A stretch of 21,549 nucleotides of DNA from UCB3 sp964415605. Its GTDB lineage: Bacteria; Chloroflexota; Anaerolineae; Epilineales; Epilineaceae. A program made the translations under genes and the position numbers. The notes under the pieces were generated by a model that was given only the letters and a program-made list of their open reading frames with translations, did not search any database and was not told the DNA's origin. Where the stretch lies: positions 1 through 21,549 of the forward strand of contig CAYQBA010000072.1 of the NCBI GenBank assembly GCA_964415605.1. The letters are read 5' to 3'. Every line of letters starts with the position of its first letter. The first letter of the stretch is position 1. Below are positions 7,401 to 14,060 of the stretch, piece by piece.

Positions 7401-9054
7401 GGAGGCCGGGCTCACCCATCCGTTGAGCGGCGCGCTGGCGCTCGCGCCTTGCACCCCGCGGCCGGTGGTGGTGCGGGTGCGCGTGCCGGAAGGGACGCCC
7501 CGCGGGGCCGCCGACGTCGCCCGCGTCGAGATCACCGCGCGGGAGGCGGGCATCTCCCGAACCGTCGAGGTGCGCACCCGCACGCCGGCCCCCGTCCTGG
7601 TGGTCGACGGCGACTACAACCGCGACAGCGAAGGGCGCTACCTGGCAGCGCTGGACGCCAACGGCGTGGCCTACGATGCCTGGGATCTGGGCCTGTTCTC
7701 CGTCAACCCGGCGCTGCCCACGACGACGACCTTGCAAGCGTACCCGGCCGTGATCTGGTTCACCGGCTACGACATCCTGCGGCCCGGCGGCAGCCTGGGC
7801 CTCGAGGGCCAGCGCCGGCTCGCGGCCTACCTGCAAGGCGGCGGCCGGTTGCTGCTGTCGGCCGAGGATTTCCTGCGCCTCTGGGGGCGCACTCCCTATC
7901 GCGACGATCGCCTCTTCCATCGGGACTTCCTGGGCGTGTGGGACTTCCTCGACGACGGCGGCGCTGCCGCCGCCGGCCCGATGCAGGGGGTCGCGGGATC
8001 GGTGCTCGACGGTCTCACGGGCTGCCGCCTGCCGCCGCTGGATCCGGACGACGACTTCAGCGATCGGCTGATGCCCCGCCCGGAGCGGTTGACCATGCCG
8101 GCGCTCGTCGACATCTATGGCCAGCCGGTCGCGACGCAGCACGAAGCCGCGGGCGCGTTCAAGTCGCTGTTCCTGGCCTTCGACGCGGGCGGCCTCGACC
8201 AACCGTGCGCGACGGCCGTGGTGGGCCGGGCCCTGGATTGGTTCAGCCCGCTGCATCCCAGCACGCTCGAGATCGTCGATGCCGCCGACCAGCCCGAGAT
8301 CCGGCGCGCATTCGCCGGCGGCGACGTGCTGCGTCTACGGTTGAAGCTCGCCAACGGCGGGGCGCGGCCGATCGACGACGCCCGCGTGGCGTGGCGCCTG
8401 CCCGACGGCGGCGAGCCCGTCACGACGACCTTGCCCGCCGGCTGGCGGTGGGACGCCGCTCGCCGCGAGCTGGGCTGGGCGGGGCGGCTGGCAGCCTACC
8501 AGTCGGTCGTGGTCGTGGTCCCGTTTGCCCTCGACCCAGACCCGGGCGACGGCGTGGCGATGGCGGCCGAGACGCGCCTGACCGGCGAAGGCATCACGGT
8601 CACGCGCCGCGCCGCCTGGCGCGTCAACGCGTCGGATCTCGGAGCATCGAGCAAGAGCGTGCCCGACGATCAGCGCGTGCGCGACTTCGGCACCACCGCC
8701 CGGTTCGTGATCAACGTGGTCAACCTCGGCACGCGGCCGGCAGGCGGGTTCACGGTGACCGACACGCTCCCGGCCGGCCTCAACCTCTTGCCCGGCACCT
8801 TGACGCCCGAGGTGGGCAGCGCGCGCGTCGACGACCAGGGCCGCATCGTGTGGCGCGGCACCGAGCTGGCGCCGGGCCGCACGGCGTCGCTGGCGTACTT
8901 CGCGCGCGTCACCACCTGGGTCGGTGGGGCTTTGGCCAACCACGCCGTGCTGACCGACGACGCCGGCGGGCGGTGGGACCTCACGGCGCGGATCTTCGCG
9001 CGCCCCCGCCTGGTGTTTCCGTGGCTGGGGTGGCAGCGCGACCCCGATCCATAG
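4459..9054 (+). CDS. secreted multidomain subtilisin-like serine protease (S8)
   Basis: This 1531-residue exported protease has a basic N-terminus (HRRRRATR) and a hydrophobic segment at about 28-50 ending in VEPAAAW, which fit a Sec signal peptide. An inhibitor-like propeptide follows at about 65-180. The S8 domain, about 245-525, has a complete triad: Asp259 (VAVVDTGVD), His310 (GHGSHVAGT) and Ser469 (NTGTSMATPHVSG), with oxyanion Asn402 (AATGNHAG). Next come two carboxypeptidase-regulatory-like beta modules (about 535-610 and 619-690), an amidotransferase-fold-like module (about 699-800), a CARDB-like beta domain, a second copy of that module (about 1045-1145), further beta domains, and a DUF11-like repeat near 1395-1520 (FTVTDTLPAGLNLLPG). 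The protein ends RLVFPWLGWQRDPDP with no transmembrane helix or LPxTG. The role is probably extracellular protein degradation or cell-surface processing; substrates are unknown. Confidence 0.95.
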   Translation: MTASPPPNLKVRAPAAAGGHRRRRATRLVVAVGSAVLGVTVAVGGLAGSAVEPAAAWGPAIPGMAAPAIDADVRAAMLAEPTRPISVMLVLDAAVAPGAPATDTTSEGRQLHRAARVAAWRRALTDAAAPLRERVARERRAGRVTRADDLWLADALVLTATPDVVWDLARHPAVRRVAREPVLLADPPGGDRDAPVVRADSPPGAPSAPPRSGSRDAPDPGGPIGGPPAALWNIRAVHADDVWRRLGIDGAGVTVAVVDTGVDYFHPQLQARYRGHIEGATPVNDDNWWCVRDDVFCGVGPRYPVDGFGHGSHVAGTIVAGDGIGVAPGARWIAARACAGRNCPAGWIIGAAQWLLTLKPERQPDIVNFSLGTDNALEAGLFLPVFNRLHEAGIVVVAATGNHAGILQAPASFTSTIGVGASNDAGLVWQDSARGVSAWRQQKPDLVAPGTGITSTVPGGGLMRNTGTSMATPHVSGVVALLLQARPDLSPADVKGILTRTATPLSATRPDPAAGWGLVNAYAAVASVSDVGTLRGTVTRDADGRAIPWARVVVADEVGNPLSEVQVEPADGRFAVDLEPGRYLVIARAFAFRGQTQRITVQARQEFVLDFRLAFDEPMGVFRGRLVDGQTGAPLAGTLQLDGVPFPIASDETLGFSQNLPPQTYGVRIEKFGYRRKTDVVKILAGETLSVVYRLDPAPKILLVDGDAWAYNGAVDYFRASLDRLGYLYDEHRVTNDRAGPGQPGGPPLASTMGRYDVVIWSNALSSPNTVMGAWELAAFLEQGGRLFLTGQDALCYDAGRDVGVQPCAPNTQPQPYVRQKLGLRVVRDRAGSLDVTGAAGGPMDGITLTLNGPGSMDNQVAPDVYAVTDPLRGRLVATYGDGSGAVALVDTCVPYRALVAGFGLEGVAGAGARDRFMQRAIDALTTAPAEHGLHVAPDRVSLSRSPGATADYTLTLHNTGTLPATVSIASRGQRWPTEIWEAGLTHPLSGALALAPCTPRPVVVRVRVPEGTPRGAADVARVEITAREAGISRTVEVRTRTPAPVLVVDGDYNRDSEGRYLAALDANGVAYDAWDLGLFSVNPALPTTTTLQAYPAVIWFTGYDILRPGGSLGLEGQRRLAAYLQGGGRLLLSAEDFLRLWGRTPYRDDRLFHRDFLGVWDFLDDGGAAAAGPMQGVAGSVLDGLTGCRLPPLDPDDDFSDRLMPRPERLTMPALVDIYGQPVATQHEAAGAFKSLFLAFDAGGLDQPCATAVVGRALDWFSPLHPSTLEIVDAADQPEIRRAFAGGDVLRLRLKLANGGARPIDDARVAWRLPDGGEPVTTTLPAGWRWDAARRELGWAGRLAAYQSVVVVVPFALDPDPGDGVAMAAETRLTGEGITVTRRAAWRVNASDLGASSKSVPDDQRVRDFGTTARFVINVVNLGTRPAGGFTVTDTLPAGLNLLPGTLTPEVGSARVDDQGRIVWRGTELAPGRTASLAYFARVTTWVGGALANHAVLTDDAGGRWDLTARIFARPRLVFPWLGWQRDPDP

Positions 9055-9056
9055 GA

Positions 9057-9085
9057 TTGCCCGCCACTCGGCATCTCCCTATAAT
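9057..9085 (+). promoter_or_regulatory. sigma-70-type promoter for phoU
   Basis: TTGCCC at 9057-9062 and TATAAT at 9080-9085 are spaced by 17 nt, beginning two bases after the subtilase stop codon. RNA would start near 9092, leaving a leader of about 43 nt before the TTG start of phoU. The ATG at 9084-9086 overlaps the -10 box and therefore cannot be the phoU start on this transcript. Confidence 0.82.
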
Positions 9086-9121
9086 GGATCGATCCTGGAC
9101 ACATCCACCACGCCGCGCGCC

Positions 9122-9127
9122 GGGGGA
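9122..9127 (+). promoter_or_regulatory. ribosome binding site supporting a TTG start for phoU
   Basis: GGGGGA lies 7 nt before TTG 9135. It is a modest Shine-Dalgarno match, but together with the promoter position it favours TTG 9135 over the upstream ATG 9084, which sits in the -10 box, and over ATG 9165, which would delete the conserved IRTAF N-terminus. Confidence 0.5.
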
Positions 9128-9134
9128 TCCGAGG

Positions 9135-9797
9135 TTGGCAATCCGAACCGCGTTCAAGACCGAGATGCTCGCCATGGACGACCATGCGATGGCCATGGCG
9201 GACCTGGCGGGGGGCGCGATCCAGCGCGCGGTGGAGGCACTGGAGGCCCACGACGTGGAGGCGGCGCGCGGCGTGATCGCCGACGACGAGCGACTCAACC
9301 AGCTCTGGGTGCGCGTCGAGCGCGAGACCATGGAGATCATCGCGCGGCAGCAGCCCATGGCGTCCGACCTGCGCGAGATCCTGGCCGTTTCGGCCATCGC
9401 CACCGACCTCGAACGCATCGGCGACCATGCCAAGAGCGTCAGCCGGGCCGTTCTCGCGATCGACCGCGCCCCCGATCCGGACCTCCTGGTCAACATCCTG
9501 CGCATGGCCGAGCTGATGCGCTCGCTCCTGGCCGCCGAGATGGCGGCGTTCGCGCACCGCGATGCCGAAGCCGCGCGCGTGGTCGCCGCCCGCGACAACG
9601 AGATCGACGACCTCTACAGCGGCATCTACCACAGCCTGATCACCGCCATGATGAGCCGAGGCCCGCAGGCCATCCAGGACATCAGCCGGCTGTTGTGGGT
9701 GGCCAAGAGCATCGAACGCGCCGGCGATCACGTGACCAACATCGGCGAGCGCATCGTGTTCCTCGTGACCGGCGAGCTCACCGAGCTCAACGGCTGA
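9135..9797 (+). CDS. phoU: PhoU-family phosphate signalling regulator
   Basis: This 220-residue cytoplasmic all-helical protein has two PhoU repeats. In well-studied bacteria PhoU links the PstSCAB phosphate transporter to the PhoR/PhoB two-component system and prevents phosphate toxicity. The first repeat carries DLERIGDHA (residues 91-99) and the second SIERAGDHV (192-200); these E(R)xGDHxxN-type segments are the metal-cluster signatures of the family. The N-terminus AIRTAFKTEM resembles the common RTAF/RTHF opening, which supports the TTG start. Length is normal. No pst transporter, phoR or phoB gene is within the window; the gene has its own promoter and stands alone between a protease and a coiled-coil gene, so a role in phosphate control is inferred from family only. 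Confidence 0.95.
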   Translation: MAIRTAFKTEMLAMDDHAMAMADLAGGAIQRAVEALEAHDVEAARGVIADDERLNQLWVRVERETMEIIARQQPMASDLREILAVSAIATDLERIGDHAKSVSRAVLAIDRAPDPDLLVNILRMAELMRSLLAAEMAAFAHRDAEAARVVAARDNEIDDLYSGIYHSLITAMMSRGPQAIQDISRLLWVAKSIERAGDHVTNIGERIVFLVTGELTELNG

Positions 9798-9802
9798 GCG
9801 TC

Positions 9803-9874
9803 CCGCGTCAGGCGGCGGCGTGGGCACCTTGGCGGCGAGCATTCGAGCCGGGCGGGCCGGCGCGCCTGACGCGG
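9803..9874. repeat. 12-bp perfect inverted repeat in the phoU/coiled-coil intergenic region
   Basis: CCGCGTCAGGCG at 9803-9814 is the exact reverse complement of CGCCTGACGCGG at 9863-9874, with 48 bp between the arms. It starts five bases after the phoU stop. A long-range stem could form in RNA, or the arms could be two half-sites for a protein. No T-run follows, so a simple intrinsic terminator is not supported. No convincing promoter is seen in the rest of this 132-nt gap. Confidence 0.55.
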
Positions 9875-9917
9875 CCGCGCCCCGATCGCCCGGCCGCGCG
9901 AAACGGTGCACACCTCT

Positions 9918-9922
9918 GGAGA
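9918..9922 (+). promoter_or_regulatory. ribosome binding site of the coiled-coil gene
   Basis: GGAGA at 9918-9922 lies 7 nt before GTG 9930 and selects that codon. The upstream in-frame GTG at 9906 has no comparable site and would place the Shine-Dalgarno inside the gene. Confidence 0.6.
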
Positions 9923-9929
9923 CCCTGAC

Positions 9930-11159
9930 GTGACCCTGCCCACCCCGCCCGAACTCGAGACGCACGACCAGCTCGACGACGCCGTCCGGCAGGCCGTGGA
10001 GACCGTGGAGACGGTCAGGGCGGAGTTCGTCCACGTCCGCGGGCGGGTCGACGACCTCGACCACCACCTGGCGGAGATCCAGACCATCCAGCGCCGCACG
10101 GCCGAACGCCTCGAGCACGTCGCGGCGGCCGTGGACCGGCTGCAGCGGTTCGATGCCCTCGCCGGCCAGATCGATGCCCTGCGCGAGATCCATGTCGAGA
10201 CGGAAGGCCGGTTGCAGCGCTTCGATCAGGAGCTGACGCGCTTCGACCGGCTGGAGACGCGGATCACCCAGCTGCGGCTCGAGCTGGCCAACCTGCTCGA
10301 GGAGCGCGAGCGGGCCACCCGCGCAGAGTGGTCGGCGCAGGTCCTGCAGCGCCAGGCGGAGGCGGCGTCGCTGCGCGACCAGCTGCGCGGGCTGGACGAG
10401 CGGGTCGCGGCCGTGGAGCGGCTGCCCAGCCAGATCGACGCCCAGCAGCACCAGCAGCGCGACCTGCTCCAGCAGTTGCAGGCGCTGAGCGGTCGCTTCG
10501 ATCACGTCGAGTCGTCCTTCACGCAGCTGCTCGAGGCGGTGCGCCGCAGCGAGCACGCGGTGGGCACCACGGTGGCGCAGCAGGCCCAAGCCATCGCCGA
10601 GATGCGCACCGAGGTCGGGGGCTGGCGGGCGCGGATCGAGCACCAGGTCGAGCTCACGCGCGAGGCACGGCAGCTGGCCGACGGCCTGCGGGAGGATGCG
10701 GCGCACCTCTTGCAGGCCCAGCGGGCCGCGGCCGAGGCGCAGCGCCTGGCGGAGGGCCGGGTCGAGTCCACGCTGCAGGCTGTGCGCGAGGAGGTCGATG
10801 CGCGTTGGCAGCGCTTCTTGACCGAGCGGCAGCGCGACTGGGACGTGCTCGCCCGCGACACTTCCGCCCGCGAGCAGGCCCTGCGGGCTGATCTTTCGGG
10901 CGTGGGCGACGCCGCGACGGCCGAGGCCGAGGCCCTTCAGGCCGCCATCGAGGCCGGCTTCGAAGCCATGGGCCGGGACCTGACCGAGCTCAAGCAGATC
11001 CTGGCGGGGATCAGCCGGCTATGGCGCGATGCCGCCGCCGAGGCGGCCCAAGCCCTGGCGGTGGAGCTCCCGTCCTCGGACCCATCGGTGGTATCGGTCG
11101 AACGACGCCAGGCGCTGCGGCGCGCGCTGCGGGCCCGCCGCGGCTCCCAAGCGGGCTGA
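9930..11159 (+). CDS. uncharacterised coiled-coil protein
   Basis: I do not recognise this 409-residue protein. It is charged and strongly helical, with heptad-like spacing of Leu/Ile/Val over most of residues 15-375 and very few Pro or Gly. The phrase LQRFD occurs at 71-75 and 95-99, hinting at an internal repeat. It has no signal peptide or transmembrane segment, so it is probably cytoplasmic. The tail, about 390-405, is rich in Arg (ERRQALRRALRARRG) and could touch nucleic acid or membrane lipids. GTG 9930 is used because GGAGA lies just upstream. The selB ATG begins two bases after its stop, so the two are almost certainly co-expressed. Coiled-coil proteins near polysaccharide genes can act as scaffolds or chain-length partners, but nothing in the sequence proves such a role. 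Confidence 0.8.
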   Translation: MTLPTPPELETHDQLDDAVRQAVETVETVRAEFVHVRGRVDDLDHHLAEIQTIQRRTAERLEHVAAAVDRLQRFDALAGQIDALREIHVETEGRLQRFDQELTRFDRLETRITQLRLELANLLEERERATRAEWSAQVLQRQAEAASLRDQLRGLDERVAAVERLPSQIDAQQHQQRDLLQQLQALSGRFDHVESSFTQLLEAVRRSEHAVGTTVAQQAQAIAEMRTEVGGWRARIEHQVELTREARQLADGLREDAAHLLQAQRAAAEAQRLAEGRVESTLQAVREEVDARWQRFLTERQRDWDVLARDTSAREQALRADLSGVGDAATAEAEALQAAIEAGFEAMGRDLTELKQILAGISRLWRDAAAEAAQALAVELPSSDPSVVSVERRQALRRALRARRGSQAG

Positions 11160-11161
11160 GC

Positions 11162-13132
11162 ATGGCCACCGCGCTGGCACACGACCGCGTGGTCGTCGTG
11201 GGCACGGCCGGGCACGTGGACCACGGGAAGAGCGCGCTCGTGCGCGCGCTGACCGGCACCGATCCCGATCGCCTGGCCGAGGAGAAGGCGCGGGGGTTGA
11301 CGATCGACCTGGGCTTTGCCTGGCGCACGTTGCCCGATGGCACGGTGCTGAGCCTGGTCGACGTGCCGGGGCACGAGGACTTCATCCGCAACATGCTGGC
11401 CGGCGCGGGCGGCATCGACGCCGCCATCCTGGTCGTCGCGGCCGACGAGGGGCCGATGCCGCAGACGCGGGAGCATTTGGCCATCCTCGACCTGCTCGGC
11501 ATCACCCGCGGCATCGTCGCGCTGACCAAGGCGGACCTCGTCGACGCCGAGTGGCGGGCGCTGGTGGCGGACGACGTGCGCGGCCTGATTGCCGGCACCG
11601 GGCTGGCGGGCGCGCCGATCGTGCCCGTCAGCAGCACGACGGGCGCGGGCATGGATGACCTCGTCGCCGCGCTGCCGGCCGCGCTGGCCGACGTGCCGCC
11701 GGCGCCATCCCGCCACCGGGCGCGGCTGGCGGTGGATCGCGCCTTCGCCGTCGCGGGGTTCGGCACGGTCGTGACCGGCACCCTGCGCGACGGCGAGATC
11801 GCGCCCGGCGACGGGGTCGAGATCCTGCCGCCGGGGTTGAAGGCGCGGGTGCGCGGCGCTCAGAGCCACGGCCGTCCGGTGGCCGGCGCCCGGCCGGGGA
11901 CCCGCGTCGCGCTCAACCTGGCCGGCGTCGACGCCGGCCAGATCGAGCGCGGGATGGTGGTCTGCCAACCCGGCTGCTATCGCGAGACCCGTCTCTTCGA
12001 CGCCACGCTCGACGTGCTGGCCGACGCGGCGGCGGTGACCCACGACCTGGCGGTGCACATGTTCCACGGCGCCGCCGAGATCGCGGGCCACGTGCGGGTC
12101 ATCGGGCGCGGCGCCATCGCGCCGGGGGCGTCGGGCGCGGTGCAGATCCGGCTCGCCCGCCCCGCCGTGATGGCGGCCGGCGACCGGTTCATCGTGCGCC
12201 TGCCATCGCCGTCGCGCACGATCGGCGGCGGCACCGTCCTGGACCCGCATCCCGCCGATCGGCGGCGGCGGTTCCGGACCGCGGTCGTCGGCCGGTTCGG
12301 CGACCTGGCGACCCGCGATCCGATGGCCGTGGTCTGGCACATGCTGTCGGAGCGCGAGCCGTGCCGGGCGGACCGGATCGAAGCCGCCGACTCGGGCGTC
12401 GAACCCGACGCGCGCGACGCGGCGCTGGCGGCGCTGGCCGCCGACGGCCGTGTGCTGGCGCTCGGCGACCACTGGATCACCGATGCGGGCTGGCACGGGC
12501 TCCGGCAGCGGATCGAACGGGTCCTGGCGCGGTACCACGGCCGCCACCCGCTGCGCATCGGCCCTCCGATCGAGGAGCTGCGCGAGCAGGCGGGCGTTCC
12601 GCCCGCCGCGTTTGGCGCCGTGATCGACCGGGCCATCGCCGACGGCTGGCTGGCCCGATCCGGCGACGGGTTGCACCTGCCGTCGCACGCCGTGCGCTTC
12701 TCCGCGGACCAGGCGTCGGGGGTGTCCGAGCTGCTGGCCCGGTTCCGCTCGGACCCGTTCAAGGGTCCGTCGCGCAAGGATGCCGAGGCCGCGGTTGGTT
12801 CGGCGGTGCTCGGCGCCCTGATCGCCCGCGGCGATCTCGTGGCCGTGGGTCCCGACGTCTTGTTCGATCGCGACGGCTTCGCGACCCTGCGCGACGGCGT
12901 GCTGGCGCACCTCGATGCCCACGGCACCATCGCGGTGGCCGATCTGCGCGACCGGTTCGAGACCAGCCGCAAGTATGCGCTGGCGTTGCTCGAGCACTTC
13001 GACCGCTGCCGGATCACCCGGCGCGTGGGCGACGTGCGGGTGCGGTTCGGCGCGCCCGGCAGCGCCGAACCAGCCGCGCCCGCGCGCGACGGCGGGCCGC
13101 AGGCCGGCGCACGGGAGCCGCGCCATGCTTGA
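11162..13132 (+). CDS. selB: selenocysteine-specific translation elongation factor SelB
   Basis: This 656-residue GTPase delivers Sec-tRNA(Sec) to ribosomes at UGA codons marked by a SECIS element. The GTPase motifs are complete: GHVDHGKS (17-24), RGLTIDLG (44-51), DVPGHEDF (67-74) and TKAD (122-125). RGLTIDLGF is the SelB form of the switch region, unlike the RGITI of EF-Tu. EF-Tu-like domains follow (VDRAFAVAGFGTVVTGT), then winged-helix domains; the last contains DRFETSRKYALALLEHFDR, the hallmark of the RNA-binding C-terminus. About 25 extra Ala/Pro/Arg-rich residues trail this domain. ATG 11162 is two bases from the upstream stop, and the 3' end overlaps the GT2 gene by 8 nt. selA, selD and a tRNA(Sec) gene are not in the window, so Sec use is expected but not shown here. 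Confidence 0.97.
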   Translation: MATALAHDRVVVVGTAGHVDHGKSALVRALTGTDPDRLAEEKARGLTIDLGFAWRTLPDGTVLSLVDVPGHEDFIRNMLAGAGGIDAAILVVAADEGPMPQTREHLAILDLLGITRGIVALTKADLVDAEWRALVADDVRGLIAGTGLAGAPIVPVSSTTGAGMDDLVAALPAALADVPPAPSRHRARLAVDRAFAVAGFGTVVTGTLRDGEIAPGDGVEILPPGLKARVRGAQSHGRPVAGARPGTRVALNLAGVDAGQIERGMVVCQPGCYRETRLFDATLDVLADAAAVTHDLAVHMFHGAAEIAGHVRVIGRGAIAPGASGAVQIRLARPAVMAAGDRFIVRLPSPSRTIGGGTVLDPHPADRRRRFRTAVVGRFGDLATRDPMAVVWHMLSEREPCRADRIEAADSGVEPDARDAALAALAADGRVLALGDHWITDAGWHGLRQRIERVLARYHGRHPLRIGPPIEELREQAGVPPAAFGAVIDRAIADGWLARSGDGLHLPSHAVRFSADQASGVSELLARFRSDPFKGPSRKDAEAAVGSAVLGALIARGDLVAVGPDVLFDRDGFATLRDGVLAHLDAHGTIAVADLRDRFETSRKYALALLEHFDRCRITRRVGDVRVRFGAPGSAEPAAPARDGGPQAGAREPRHA

Positions 13133-14060
13133 CGTCGCGGTGATCATCGTCAACCACAACACGGTCGACCTCGTCGACGCGTGCCTGGCGTCGCTCGAGC
13201 ACGGCGGGCTGGACGGGGTCCGGGCCGCCGTATGGGTCGTCGACAACGCCTCGACCGACGGCAGCGCGGAGCGGGTGCGCGCGCGGCACCCCGCCGCCCG
13301 CGTCATCGCCAGCCCCGTCAACCTCGGCTTCGCCGGGGCCAACAACCGGGCGCTGCAGGCCGCCGGCTTCCCCACGCGCCCCGGGGACGGCGCGCGCCCC
13401 GCGCCTCGCGACGGCGGGCCGGCGCCGGCCCGCCACGCGCTCCTCCTCAACCCCGACACGGTGGTGCCGACCGGCGCGGTGGCCGGGTTGGTCGCGGCGA
13501 TCGAGGCCGAGCCCGACATCGGCATCGTGGGGCCGAAGCTCATCCTCGAGGACGGCTCGCTCGACCTGGCATGCCGGCGGTCGTTCCCGACGCCGGCGGT
13601 CTCGTTTTACCGTTTTACCGGCCTGGCGCGCCTGTTCCCCAACAGCCGCCGCTTCGCGCGCTACAACCTGACCTACCTTCACCCCGACGCGCCGACCGAC
13701 GTCGACAGCGTGGTCGGCGCCTGCATGCTGGTGCGCGGCGCCGCCATCGCCGACGTCGGCCTCCTGGACGAGCGATTCTGGATGTACGGCGAGGACCTCG
13801 ATTGGGCTCTGCGGATCCACCAGGCCGGCTGGCGGGTCGCCTATCGCCCGCAGGTCGTGGTCCACCACGTCAAGCGCGCCGCCAGCCGGCGGAGCGCGCG
13901 GGCCGCCTTCGAGTTCCAGCGCGCGATGTGGCTGTTCTACCAGAAGCACTACGCCGCGACGACGCCGCGCTGGGCGCACGCCCTGGTCCTGCTGGGCCTG
14001 GCGCTCCGCGGCGGCCCGCGCCTGGTGCGCGCCATGTGGTCGGACCGGAGCGGCGCGTGA
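13125..14060 (+). CDS. GT2-family glycosyltransferase (rhamnosyltransferase-like)
   Basis: This 311-residue GT-A fold inverting glycosyltransferase is cytoplasmic or peripheral to the membrane. The typical elements are VAVIIVNHNT at 4-13, VVDNASTDGS at 38-47, NLGFAGANN at 66-74, the metal-binding LLLNPDT (106-111+) and the acceptor-side ERFWMYGEDLDWALR at 216-230, the layout of rhamnosyl-like GT2 enzymes of O-antigen and exopolysaccharide clusters. Residues 82-103 are a Pro/Gly/Arg-rich insert just before the NPDT motif. ATG 13125 lies inside the end of selB (8-nt overlap), with GGGAG at 13113-13117 as ribosome site. Its stop overlaps the GTG of the phosphotransferase gene. The neighbour suggests it adds a sugar to the lipid-linked glycan primed by that enzyme; the sugar itself is unknown. 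Confidence 0.94.
   Translation: MLDVAVIIVNHNTVDLVDACLASLEHGGLDGVRAAVWVVDNASTDGSAERVRARHPAARVIASPVNLGFAGANNRALQAAGFPTRPGDGARPAPRDGGPAPARHALLLNPDTVVPTGAVAGLVAAIEAEPDIGIVGPKLILEDGSLDLACRRSFPTPAVSFYRFTGLARLFPNSRRFARYNLTYLHPDAPTDVDSVVGACMLVRGAAIADVGLLDERFWMYGEDLDWALRIHQAGWRVAYRPQVVVHHVKRAASRRSARAAFEFQRAMWLFYQKHYAATTPRWAHALVLLGLALRGGPRLVRAMWSDRSGA

Noticed and set aside
4774..8256. Minus-strand open frame of more than 1100 codons opposite the subtilase
   Set aside because: No domain, no signal and a composition typical of an antisense shadow. The catalytic triad and modules on the plus strand explain the region.
9820..9850. tRNA T-arm-like stretch on the minus strand (GGCTCGAATGCTC followed by a CCA-like end)
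   Set aside because: The flanking bases do not form a five-pair T stem and no acceptor, D or anticodon arms are found, so it is not a tRNA, nor a tRNA(Sec) for the nearby selB.
10937..13543. Minus-strand open frame opposite selB
   Set aside because: Arg/Ala/Gly/His-biased shadow of the SelB coding frame without family motifs.
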